From the NCBI GenBank assembly GCA_024404735.1, contig JAKSPP010000057.1, forward strand, positions 1-9,381: a stretch of 9,381 nucleotides of DNA. The letters run 5' to 3'. The notes under the pieces are model-generated. The model was not told the DNA's origin. It saw only the letters and a list, made by a program, of their open reading frames with translations, and ran no database searches. The translations under genes and the position numbers were made by a program. This document shows positions 1 through 6,895 of the stretch, one piece after another. The stretch comes from Oscillospiraceae bacterium (GTDB lineage: Bacteria > Bacillota > Clostridia > Oscillospirales > Oscillospiraceae). How positions within the stretch are numbered: the stretch's first letter is position 1; each line of letters starts with the position of its first letter.

Positions 1-330
1 AGAACCTACGTGAGCACCGGTCCACTCGGCAACAAGGCCGGGGCCTGCTTCGCCGAGACGGGAAAGACCGCGAACGCCTGCCTCGGGTCCGAGAGGAGTC
101 TCTCTCTTGTTTAAATCCCAGCCGATGAAGCTGTTGCCGACGCCCCAGTCGCCCATTGCGGAGCCCTGATGAAGCTTAAGAGCCTTGGGGTGGCCTTCTT
201 CTTTGTAACGGTCACGGATAGCGCAGATAACCTCCTCGGGGAAGCCGGAGAGGCCCATACCGGCAACGCCGATGCTGTCGCCGTCCTTTATAAGCTTTGC
301 TGCCTCGGCAGCGGTAATGAATTTTGCCAT
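1..330 (-). CDS. Acyl-CoA:acetate/3-ketoacid CoA-transferase, N-terminal part (truncated by window edge)
   Basis: The reverse strand from ATG at 330 reads without a stop through all 110 codons to position 1. It begins MAKFITAAEAAKLIKDGD and continues with SIGVAGMGLSGFPEEV, matching the N-terminal CoA-binding fold of family I CoA-transferases of the Pct/YdiF type, in which the A and B halves are fused in one chain of roughly 520 residues. Family members swap CoA between short-chain acyl-CoA thioesters and free acids such as acetate; the substrate cannot be read from this fragment. The start is supported by GGAGG ending 5 bases upstream (336-340). The catalytic glutamate lies in the C-terminal half, outside the window. 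About 20 residues between GDW and RGL (roughly residues 63-85) look extra compared with Pct as I remember it. It is transcribed from the promoter at 402-430 and is independent of the thiolase operon. Family assignment is good; substrate is unknown. Confidence 0.82.
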   Translation of the reverse strand, partial: MAKFITAAEAAKLIKDGDSIGVAGMGLSGFPEEVICAIRDRYKEEGHPKALKLHQGSAMGDWGVGNSFIGWDLNKRETPLGPEAGVRGLSRLGEAGPGLVAEWTGAHVGS

Positions 331-401
331 ATTTTCCTCCAATAATAAGGTTACGGCTCCAAAGGGAGCAGCAAACCAAAATATTTACATAGTGACAAGT
401 T

Positions 402-430
402 ATTATATATGCTCGGAGGGCTTTATGCAA
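402..430 (-). promoter_or_regulatory. Sigma-A-type promoter of the left-edge CoA-transferase
   Basis: On the minus strand, TTGCAT (425-430) and a perfect TATAAT (402-407) are separated by exactly 17 bases. The start point would fall near 395, giving a leader of about 65 nt before the CoA-transferase ATG at 330. The promoter sits directly behind the terminator of the decayed regulator gene, so the CoA-transferase is a separate transcription unit. Confidence 0.75.
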
Positions 431-445
431 GTTTTTTTTGAACTT

Positions 446-476
446 AAAAAAGAACTCCGGGATAATACCGGCGTTC
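446..476 (-). terminator. Rho-independent terminator behind the XRE pseudogene
   Basis: On the minus strand GAAC (476-473), a one-base mismatch, CCGG (471-468), a 7-base loop, CCGG (460-457), a mismatch and GTTC (455-452) form a hairpin followed by six T (451-446). It begins one base after the ancestral stop of the regulator pseudogene (478-480), supporting that stop as the original gene end. Confidence 0.72.
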
Positions 477-477
477 T

Positions 478-718
478 CTATAATGTCATATTTCCGAAAA
501 GTGTGTTTACATCACATTCAAATATCACACACAGTGCAAGAATCTACTCTACTCGAATGCTGCTTAAGTCCGCATTCTATTTGAGAGTATGTCCCCCGTG
601 ACATATCCGGGCCCATAAGCTGCAGCTTTGCCGCGACCTGTTCCTGAGTCAGTTTCATAGAGATGCGAAGCTGTCGAATATTCGTTCCAAGACAATATTT
701 GCCTTTGCTTTGACGCAC
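478..718 (-). pseudogene. XRE-family helix-turn-helix regulator, frameshifted and interrupted
   Basis: The minus strand from GTG at 718 encodes a typical XRE/Cro-like N-terminus: LGTNIRQLRISMKLTQEQVA then KLQ, followed by SRGTYSQIECG (residues 40-50), which fits helices 1-3 of the HTH. After residue 53 the frame runs into unrelated sequence and stops at 518. In the +1 frame, from 558, the expected continuation appears: IRVE (558-547), an in-frame TAG (546-544), then ILALCVIFECDVNTLFGNM and a TAG at 480-478. That tail resembles the IRVxELxALxxIF(x)V end common in small clostridial XRE proteins of about 75-80 residues. The gene therefore carries at least two lesions. A run of seven A just before the GTG may hide a third: removing one A would give an upstream GTG-AAA-AAA-GTG start in frame. 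It lies divergent from the surface-protein gene. Sequencing or assembly error is the main alternative. Confidence 0.78.
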
Positions 719-789
719 TTTTTCACAATTTCACCGTCCTGATGTACTATGTATTTCAGCAAATTTCAGATAGATTTTAGCGTGAAAGA

Positions 790-802
790 GTGATATAATC
801 AC
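790..802. promoter_or_regulatory. 13-bp perfect inverted repeat over the -10 box (operator candidate)
   Basis: GTGAT-ATA-ATCAC is a perfect inverted repeat with 5-bp arms and a 3-bp centre. It contains the whole TATAAT (794-799) of the surface-protein promoter, so a bound protein would block RNA polymerase. It lies about 70 bp upstream of the divergent XRE pseudogene start, the usual place for an autoregulated XRE operator. The repeat is directly visible; the operator role is inferred. Confidence 0.45.
791..799 (+). promoter_or_regulatory. Extended -10 promoter of the surface-protein gene
   Basis: TGATATAAT is an extended -10 element (TGn-TATAAT) with a perfect TATAAT at 794-799. I see no convincing -35 box at the usual spacing, which extended -10 promoters tolerate. 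Transcription would start near 806, leaving a leader of about 104 nt. The leader is AT-rich, and I recognise no riboswitch in it. Confidence 0.6.
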
Positions 803-909
803 CGGTTGTAGAGAGCAAAACGAAAATAATAGTCGAAATATGAATATTTATTCTGTTTTTCGGCTTTATTTTTATAAATTTTCATTTTTCTATAAGAAAG
901 GATTCAGAA

Positions 910-3900
910 ATGCACTCACACAAAAGATTTACGGCATTTATGATAGCCATTGCCGTAATGTTCTCTGTCCTTCTGCCGGCATCGGCAATGGCAGAAGAAA
1001 CCAAACCCGACATTTCGGGAAGCATGTTTCTGGCTCAGGCAAAAGATAAGGACGGCAGATTTACGGGCAATCCCGGTAACTTTCTTTATACCGGGGAGCC
1101 AATTACTCCGGAAGTAAAACTGCTGTATAAGAATACTACTCTAAGCCTCAATGAAGATTATGAGGTCACATACGAAAACAATACCGAGCCCGGAAATGCA
1201 GCGATTATTATAAACGGCGCAGGCAATTTTACCGGCACCGTCAGATTGAGTTTTAAGATATCCAAAATTGATATGTCCACCTTCAGGGGCGGATTCGGAA
1301 TATATACCGGCTTCCCCGTTAAGCCCTTCGTCAACAATTACACATATAATGGCCTCAAAGACGGAACGGACTATATTCTTTCCTGGGATGAAAGCACAGA
1401 CCTTATAAATTCGGGAAGCTTTCCCGTTACCATTACCGGACGCTCTCCCGCCTGCACCGGTGAAACAACGGTTATGTTTACAATAAAGCAGGCCCCTGTA
1501 AATTATATATCCGTAATCCCCGCAGAAAGCGATGGTGATTTTTCCGCTTTTTACAATGGCATAAAGCTTACCGAAGGAAAAGATTATGAGGCCATATGTG
1601 ACACTGAAAACAAATCCTTTGAAATAAGCGGACTTGGCAATTTTTCGGGAAAAACAAACGGTATTTACGAAGTATCGGAAACCTTCGGAAATGCAACAAT
1701 CGCATTAAACAAAACCGAAGCTGTTTATGATTCATGGTTCATAGAAGTACCGCAGGTATCCGTAAGCAAAGATGGCATTCTTCTTAAGGAATACGAGGAC
1801 TATTCCGTTACCGTCGAAAACACCGACGCCGTCGGAGAAGCAACCATACATGTAAAAGGTCTCGGAGACTACGCCGGCAAATATGCAGACCTTTGCTTTG
1901 AAATCAGACCTCAGGATATAAACGATACGTTTCTTATGTTCTATGTCTCATTCTCAGCGGCTACAGTTTCTGATGAAAATCCGAACGGTCTTCCCGAAAT
2001 GAAGCTTGATTATTTCAGCGAATATGAAGTCGGAAAGGATTTTTCCGTAAGCTATCCCGAGAATGCCTTCTCGGATAATTCCTACGATATTGCCTTAAAC
2101 GGATGCGGAAACTACACCGGAACTATATATTCGAAATTCATAAAAGCCGCAGGCAAAGGCACTGTCACCATGGACGGATGGCGCTATGGCAGTGAATCGG
2201 CGTCCCCCGTTATTTCCTCCGAAACAAACGGAACAGATAAGGCAATAATAACCTATGCCGCAAGCGGAAGTGATACTTTTACCGAAGAGAAGCCCACAGA
2301 GCCCGGACAATACACTGTACGCGCCGTATTTCCGGCAACCGCCTCATACACCGAGGCCAAGGCAGAGTGCGAATTTGAAATAGAGGCTGCCGCCTTAACA
2401 CTTGAAATTACAGACGACTCAGAAGAAGGCCGAAGCGGTATTCTATATTTCGCGGAAGCAACAGACGGAAGCCTTAAAGCAATAGATTATACGGGAAATC
2501 TCGAAAGCCTTGTTATCCCGGATTATCTTGAAAACGAAGAGGAAGATTTTCTTCCTGTTACGGTTATCGGAGAAAATGTATTCAGAAATGACCCGGAGCT
2601 TATTACCATAGAGTTTCCGTCGACCGTAACAACCGTCGAAAAGAGTGCTTTTGAAGGCTGTCTGAAGCTTGAAACAGTCATAATCACCGACAATCTTGTA
2701 AATATTGCAGATAACGCCTTCTTCCAATGCGAAGCCCTTAAGAGGGTTATTAAAAGTGATTCTTCGGATGCAAGGGCGAACCTTATGGCATTATCCGCAA
2801 CTCCCGTCAATCCCGACAAAGGAAGCGAGATAAGCGCCGGGGCATTCATGGAATGCCTTAATCTTACCGACATATATATTGCAGAGGGCGTAACCTCCAT
2901 CGGCGAGAAAGCTTTTGCACGATGCAGCAATCTTAAAACCGTTGTAATTCCATCAAGCGTAAAGAGCATCGGAAACGGCGCATTTATGACCTGTACAAAG
3001 CTTGAAACCATAGTTGTCCCGGATTCCGTTACAAGCAGCACATGGGATTACACATTTGCAAACTGTTTAAGCCTAAGGTCTGTTTCGCTTCCCTCGGGAA
3101 TGAAAAACATCGGCGAAAGAATGTTCTCCAACTGCCACAGTCTTTCCTCAATAACACTTCCGTCCGGAATAACTTCGATTGGCAACTGTGCCTTCGCAGA
3201 AAATTACCCCGGGTATGAAAACGTTAAATGGGGAATGGACGGCAATCCCAATACAGAGTACTATGTGCCTCTGACATCGGTCACTATTCCTTCCGGGGTC
3301 AAAACCCTTGGAGACGGTGCATTCCAGTATGCAAGGAAGCTTACCTCCGTAACACTCCCGGACGGACTGACTTATATCGGCAGTCAGGCTTTCACTGAAA
3401 CCGCCCTGACTTCTGTTTCAATTCCGGACAGTGTTACGGAAATAGGGAACAGAGCATTCCAGTCATGCGGCACAATAAGTTCTCTTGTTCTTCCCAAGAA
3501 TCTGAAAAAACTCGGTGTCGCTGTATTTGCCTTCTCCGAGATTAAAGACATACACTTTACCGGAAATCTTCCTGTCTTCGGCACAGACGACGATTTTACC
3601 GTTGGTTTCGGCACTTTCACTCACTGGTGGATGGGCACGGTTTATTATCCTTCCGGAAACAGCACATATACTGCCGCTTCCATGGGACAGTACGGAGCAA
3701 CCGCCGGCATGGAAAGTTATAAGAACAATGTAATTACATGGCTCGTCGAAGGTTCGGGCAATAACGGTGGCGCTCAGGAAACACCCCCCGCCGACCTGAA
3801 AGAATGGACAAAGGCTTCTCCATGGGCAGAGCCCTGGCTGCAAAAAGCCTCCGAAAACAAAATAATCCCCGATTGCCTTAAAGGATGCGATATGACACTG

Positions 3901-4410
3901 CAAATTAACCGAAGAGAATTTGCATCTGTCTGCGTAAAGCTCTACGAAGCATTATCCGGAACAAAAGCAGAGCCGTGCAGCAACCCGTTTACCGACTGCG
4001 ATGACATTGAAGTACTGAAGGCCTTTAATGTGGGAATTACAAACGGTACAAGCGCAACAACCTTCTCCCCCGATGATGTACTCACCCGTGAACAGGCTGC
4101 AACAATGCTTACAAGAGTATACAAAAAAGTTCACTTTAATAACTGGACTATGGAAACAGACGCCGACTTCGAAGCAAGCTTCAGGGCTCTTTTCACTATG
4201 CCCGAAGCCTTCATGGATGATGCAAATATTTCATCCTGGGCCAAAACCAGCGTATACTTTATGAAAGCCAAGGGAATTATCGACGGCGTGGGCGGAAATA
4301 TGTTTGCGCCCAGGCACACAGCCGATTCCGGCAGTGATTCCAACTACGGACTTGCAACAAGAGAGCAGGCACTTAAGATTGCCGTTGCAATGCTCGACAG
4401 TCTCCGCTGA
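910..4410 (+). CDS. Secreted surface protein: Ig-like/MBG modules, BspA-type LRRs and three SLH domains
   Basis: The 1166-residue product starts at ATG 910, with AAAGGA at 897-902. Residues 1-28 are a signal peptide: basic MHSHKR, a hydrophobic core, and ASA or AMA cleavage after 26 or 28. Residues about 38-492 hold about six beta-sandwich modules (near 38-118, 119-193, 198-257, 262-333, 334-412, 414-492). Several show the pattern YTG-x-P-I-T-P ... DY-x-V-x-Y-x-N ... GxGN(F/Y)TGT. Residues about 531-890 hold about 13 BspA-like LRRs (LRR_5 type) with the unit LTSVTIPSGVKTLGDGAF. A low-complexity linker leads to three SLH domains (about 963-1015, 1025-1075, 1099-1166). SLH domains bind pyruvylated secondary cell-wall polymer, so the protein should be anchored non-covalently to the wall; I see no LPXTG motif. 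BspA-type LRRs often mediate adhesion or ligand binding, but the ligand here is unknown. It is monocistronic, with its own promoter and terminator. Confidence 0.9.
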   Translation: MHSHKRFTAFMIAIAVMFSVLLPASAMAEETKPDISGSMFLAQAKDKDGRFTGNPGNFLYTGEPITPEVKLLYKNTTLSLNEDYEVTYENNTEPGNAAIIINGAGNFTGTVRLSFKISKIDMSTFRGGFGIYTGFPVKPFVNNYTYNGLKDGTDYILSWDESTDLINSGSFPVTITGRSPACTGETTVMFTIKQAPVNYISVIPAESDGDFSAFYNGIKLTEGKDYEAICDTENKSFEISGLGNFSGKTNGIYEVSETFGNATIALNKTEAVYDSWFIEVPQVSVSKDGILLKEYEDYSVTVENTDAVGEATIHVKGLGDYAGKYADLCFEIRPQDINDTFLMFYVSFSAATVSDENPNGLPEMKLDYFSEYEVGKDFSVSYPENAFSDNSYDIALNGCGNYTGTIYSKFIKAAGKGTVTMDGWRYGSESASPVISSETNGTDKAIITYAASGSDTFTEEKPTEPGQYTVRAVFPATASYTEAKAECEFEIEAAALTLEITDDSEEGRSGILYFAEATDGSLKAIDYTGNLESLVIPDYLENEEEDFLPVTVIGENVFRNDPELITIEFPSTVTTVEKSAFEGCLKLETVIITDNLVNIADNAFFQCEALKRVIKSDSSDARANLMALSATPVNPDKGSEISAGAFMECLNLTDIYIAEGVTSIGEKAFARCSNLKTVVIPSSVKSIGNGAFMTCTKLETIVVPDSVTSSTWDYTFANCLSLRSVSLPSGMKNIGERMFSNCHSLSSITLPSGITSIGNCAFAENYPGYENVKWGMDGNPNTEYYVPLTSVTIPSGVKTLGDGAFQYARKLTSVTLPDGLTYIGSQAFTETALTSVSIPDSVTEIGNRAFQSCGTISSLVLPKNLKKLGVAVFAFSEIKDIHFTGNLPVFGTDDDFTVGFGTFTHWWMGTVYYPSGNSTYTAASMGQYGATAGMESYKNNVITWLVEGSGNNGGAQETPPADLKEWTKASPWAEPWLQKASENKIIPDCLKGCDMTLQINRREFASVCVKLYEALSGTKAEPCSNPFTDCDDIEVLKAFNVGITNGTSATTFSPDDVLTREQAATMLTRVYKKVHFNNWTMETDADFEASFRALFTMPEAFMDDANISSWAKTSVYFMKAKGIIDGVGGNMFAPRHTADSGSDSNYGLATREQALKIAVAMLDSLR

Positions 4411-4428
4411 TAAAAATACAGATACAGA

Positions 4429-4479
4429 AAAAAACAGCCGATGTTCCAAGTGCCCAGTCCGGAACATCGGCTATTTTTT
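4429..4479 (+). terminator. Strong terminator of the surface-protein gene, potentially bidirectional
   Basis: AGCCGATGTTCC (4436-4447) and its exact complement GGAACATCGGCT (4461-4472) form a perfect 12-bp stem with a 13-base loop, followed by A and six T (4474-4479). A run of A at 4429-4434 precedes the stem, so the minus strand also reads as hairpin plus T-run. It lies 25 bases after the surface-protein stop and can stop transcription from either convergent side. Confidence 0.92.
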
Positions 4480-4491
4480 GTGGCACTATGG

Positions 4492-4512
4492 ACTTCACGA
4501 AAAATAGTGAAG
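4492..4512. repeat. Small hairpin with a competing alternative pairing
   Basis: CTTCAC (4493-4498) can pair with GTGAAG (4507-4512) over an 8-base loop. CACTAT (4484-4489) can instead pair with ATAGTG (4504-4509), and the two pairings exclude each other. No gene or U-tail is attached. This may be chance. Confidence 0.3.
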
Positions 4513-4534
4513 AACTGTATACGGATAAAGAAAC

Positions 4535-4596
4535 AGCCACTTTGTTGCTTCACTCAGTAGGCTTCCAAAATGCCTGCCAAATTGAACAAAGTGGCT
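4535..4596 (-). terminator. Nested 12-bp hairpin, probable terminator of the antiporter-family gene
   Basis: AGCCACTTTGTT (4535-4546) and its perfect complement AACAAAGTGGCT (4585-4596) enclose 38 bases, which contain a second hairpin, GTAGGC (4557-4562) with GCCTGC (4572-4577, one G-T pair). On the minus strand the stem is followed by GTTTCTTT, a weak U-tail, and it lies about 70 bases after the carrier stop at 4665. A minus-strand terminator is the simplest reading, but the long interrupted loop is not typical, so a small repeat element or RNA structure is possible. Confidence 0.5.
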
Positions 4597-4664
4597 AAGT
4601 CGGTACTCTATCATATGAGAATAACAGAGTCAAAATAATATGTAAGAATTATATTTCCCCGCCG

Positions 4665-6056
4665 TCAGAAAACTATCCCGCACACAAGAAAGGCCGCGCT
4701 TGCAAGGCCTGCGCTTATAAGAGCATAGGGAAGCTGCGACACAGCGTGTGAGAGATTGTCTATACCGCAGGTTGCGGAGGACAGAACAGTTGCATCGGAA
4801 TAGAAGCAGGCGTGAGAGCCGAATACGCCTCCCGATACAACGGCGCCGAGGGTAAGCAGAATATTGCCGTTTAATGCGGCCGCAAGGGGAACGACAATAG
4901 ATACGGCAACCGCCTCAATGCCCCAGAAGGAGCTTGTGACAAAGGTCAGCACGGCAATAATGACAAATACCACGGCAGGGAGAGTTGCGGCATTCATAAC
5001 GGGCTCGCAGAGATGAATGACATATTCGGACAGGCCCATTTCACCGCAGGCTGTTTTAATCATAAAGGATGCAAGAAGAATCGCCAGTACGGGCAGTATA
5101 TCCGCAAAGCCCGCAAAAAACAGTTCCACAAAGCGCGTGAAGGTCATTTTCTTACGGGGCAGATACAGAAGCATGCAGACAGCAAGGGCGATAATAATCG
5201 CAACAAGCATATCTCCCGTTATGACGGTAACGGAAATGAGCGCGCCAATGGGAATGATAAAGTCAAGCATCCTGCCCTCGTTTTCGGTTTTGGGAGGATA
5301 GTCTGCCGCCATACCCGCCATTGCGATATCCACGGATTTTACATTGTGCATTTCAGGCTCCACGGGCTCCTTCGGCGTGTCCGCCTCGGCATAGGCCTTT
5401 TTCATTGCGCCGAGCTTAGGCAGAATGCCTGCGGAAAACAGGAAAACCACAATAAGGGCAAAAATCGGATAGAACATAAAGGGCAGAACCTTCAGATACA
5501 CACTCATACCCGTTGTATAGCCCATTTCCTGAATGACCCTTTCCTGAATAAATACTCCGGAATAGAAAACCACCCAGGTGGAAAAGGGAATCAGAGCACA
5601 GACGGGGGCGCCTGTTGAGTCAATGACATAGGCAAGTGCCTGACGGGGAATTTTCTTTTTGTCACAGACCTCATTCATACAGGTTCCGATGGTCATAATG
5701 TTCAGATAATCGTCAACAAAGATGACAATGCCCATAAGCAGAGAGGTCTGAAGCACAGACCTCTGGCTTTTGCAGAGTCTTGTAAGAAGGCCCGAGAAGC
5801 CGAGGGTTCCCTTCGCCTCCTTGAGCAAAAAAATGAAGCCTCCGAACAGTCCGCACAGGAGAAGAATATACTGGTTGTCGTAGTTGGATATTTCTCCGAG
5901 AAGAAGCTCGCACCACGGACCTATAAACCGAAAGCCATACATAATTATGTATGCAACCAAAGACCCGAAAATCAGCGCCTCAAAGGATTTCTTGCTTTTC
6001 ATTGCAAAAACAAGCATCGCAACGGGAGGCAGCAAACACAGGACTCCATAATCCAT
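4665..6056 (-). CDS. NhaC-type Na+/H+ antiporter-family membrane carrier
   Basis: The 463-residue product is a polytopic inner-membrane protein with about ten or more hydrophobic segments, for example near residues 4-19, 26-43, 62-78, 105-121, 190-210, 265-298, 318-335, 357-373, 383-412 and 445-463. A charged loop at about 211-262 is probably cytoplasmic. Family-like motifs are VDDYLN (114-119), DSTGAPVCALIPFSTW (146-161), SSFWG (375-379) and the C-terminal GSHACFYSDATVLSSAT (413-429), which matches the GdH-SDttilSs region of NhaC-like antiporters. Such proteins exchange Na+ for H+, or for an organic acid plus H+ in some branches; the real substrate is not readable. The start ATG has GAAAGGA at 6067-6073. 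Its placement behind the thiolase/CoA-transferase operon suggests a role in short-chain acid or ion movement during the same metabolism, which is inference. A terminator separates it from the operon, and I see no convincing promoter in 6057-6120, so readthrough is possible. Confidence 0.82.
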   Translation of the reverse strand: MDYGVLCLLPPVAMLVFAMKSKKSFEALIFGSLVAYIIMYGFRFIGPWCELLLGEISNYDNQYILLLCGLFGGFIFLLKEAKGTLGFSGLLTRLCKSQRSVLQTSLLMGIVIFVDDYLNIMTIGTCMNEVCDKKKIPRQALAYVIDSTGAPVCALIPFSTWVVFYSGVFIQERVIQEMGYTTGMSVYLKVLPFMFYPIFALIVVFLFSAGILPKLGAMKKAYAEADTPKEPVEPEMHNVKSVDIAMAGMAADYPPKTENEGRMLDFIIPIGALISVTVITGDMLVAIIIALAVCMLLYLPRKKMTFTRFVELFFAGFADILPVLAILLASFMIKTACGEMGLSEYVIHLCEPVMNAATLPAVVFVIIAVLTFVTSSFWGIEAVAVSIVVPLAAALNGNILLTLGAVVSGGVFGSHACFYSDATVLSSATCGIDNLSHAVSQLPYALISAGLASAAFLVCGIVF

Positions 6057-6120
6057 TTTTTGTAAATCCTTTCATCGGCATAAACGGATAAAAATCTGTC
6101 CGCAAATCAATGCCTTAATA

Positions 6121-6158
6121 AAATAAAAGAAAGGGAGGCTTCCCCGAAGGAAAGCCTC
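6121..6158 (-). terminator. Terminator of the thiolase/CoA-transferase operon
   Basis: On the minus strand GAGGCTTTCC (6158-6149), a TTCG tetraloop (6148-6145) and GGGAAGCCTC (6144-6135) form a 10-bp stem with one G-T pair, followed by CCTTTCTTTTATTT. It lies 28 bases after the stop of the CoA-transferase B subunit and marks the end of the operon, with possible partial readthrough into the carrier gene. Confidence 0.9.
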
Positions 6159-6186
6159 TTCGTATATTAAGCTTTAATGCGCCGTC

Positions 6187-6879
6187 TTATGCCTTTGCGT
6201 AGCCCATTCTTACGTCGATGTCCTCCATGTAGGGAACATTCTCGGGAATGATGAGCTTGCAGCCTGTCTTGGCAACGACCTCTTCTATGGTGGTTCTGTT
6301 GGAAATCTCCTCGAGAACGGCACCGGCCTCGGTGAAGTGGATAACGGCAAGCTCGGAAACAACGTAGTCAACACAGCGCCAGCCTGTGAGGGGCATCTCG
6401 GTCTTGTCGACAATCTTGAAAGCGCCGTCCTTTGCGGTGTGGTTGGTCATAACGATGGTGGTCTTGGAGCCGGATACCAGGTCCATAGCGCCGCCCATAC
6501 CTGCGGCAGCCTTGCCGGGAATCATCCAGTTTGCAAGGGAGCCCTCGCCGTCAACCTCGTAGCAGCCGAGAACGGTGATGTCGATGTGACCGCCGCGGAT
6601 GTAGCCGAAGCTGGTGAAGGAATCGAAGCAGGCGCCGCCGACTCTGAGAACAGAGGTCTTGCCGCCGGCATCAACAACGTTGGGGTCTGCGTACTCTCCC
6701 TCCTTGGGAGCGCCGGTGAGGCCTACAACTCCGTTCTCGGAGTCAATCCAGACATCAACACCCTCGGGAAGGTAGTCAAGGCACTTGGTGGGCATACCGA
6801 TACCCAGGTTAACAATATCTCCGTCCTTGAAGAAGCGGGCGGTTCTGTAAGCAATAAATTCTTTTCCGGTGAGTTCCAT
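6187..6879 (-). CDS. atoA: Acetoacetate/butyrate:CoA-transferase, subunit B (AtoA/CtfB/ScoB type)
   Basis: The 230-residue product is the catalytic B subunit of a family I 3-oxoacid CoA-transferase. The glutamate that forms the enzyme-CoA thioester is E48 in SENGVVGLTG, the hallmark of the subunit. Other family blocks are GDIVNLGIGMPT (20-31), IRGGHID, LANWMIPGK, GMGGAMDLVSG and the C-terminal MPLTG...VSELAVIHF. With subunit A it moves CoA between acetoacetyl-CoA and a free acid such as acetate or butyrate, in the cytoplasm. I chose ATG 6879 (MELTGKEF) over an upstream ATG at 6933: the upstream start would add 18 residues, overlap subunit A and lack family similarity, whereas AAGGAGG at 6891-6897 serves 6879. 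That ribosome site overlaps the TAA stop of subunit A (6896-6898), implying translational coupling. Length is close to E. coli AtoA (about 216). The family is clear; the acid partner is not. Confidence 0.93.
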   Translation of the reverse strand: MELTGKEFIAYRTARFFKDGDIVNLGIGMPTKCLDYLPEGVDVWIDSENGVVGLTGAPKEGEYADPNVVDAGGKTSVLRVGGACFDSFTSFGYIRGGHIDITVLGCYEVDGEGSLANWMIPGKAAAGMGGAMDLVSGSKTTIVMTNHTAKDGAFKIVDKTEMPLTGWRCVDYVVSELAVIHFTEAGAVLEEISNRTTIEEVVAKTGCKLIIPENVPYMEDIDVRMGYAKA

Positions 6880-6895
6880 TTTAACAAAATCCTCC

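Noticed and set aside
272..601. Plus-strand frame across the 5' end of the CoA-transferase and the pseudogene
   Set aside because: It crosses a promoter, a terminator and two minus-strand coding regions and has no recognisable domain.
840..1049. 69-codon frame ahead of the surface-protein gene
   Set aside because: It overlaps the signal-peptide coding region in another frame and has no ribosome binding site; its AT-rich first part is leader.
2523..3041. 172-codon minus-strand frame inside the surface-protein gene, and others at 2443-2727, 3384-3903
   Set aside because: They lie opposite LRR repeats; their serine/leucine-rich products are mirror images of the repeat codons.
2490..3580. Possible DNA repeat array or CRISPR-like periodicity
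   Set aside because: The period (about 69 bp) reflects 23-residue LRR units in protein; the DNA copies are diverged, with no identical repeats or spacers.
5013..5618. 201-codon plus-strand frame opposite the NhaC-type carrier
   Set aside because: It is antisense to a coherent membrane protein; its His/Arg/Gly-rich product is typical of the complement of hydrophobic codons.
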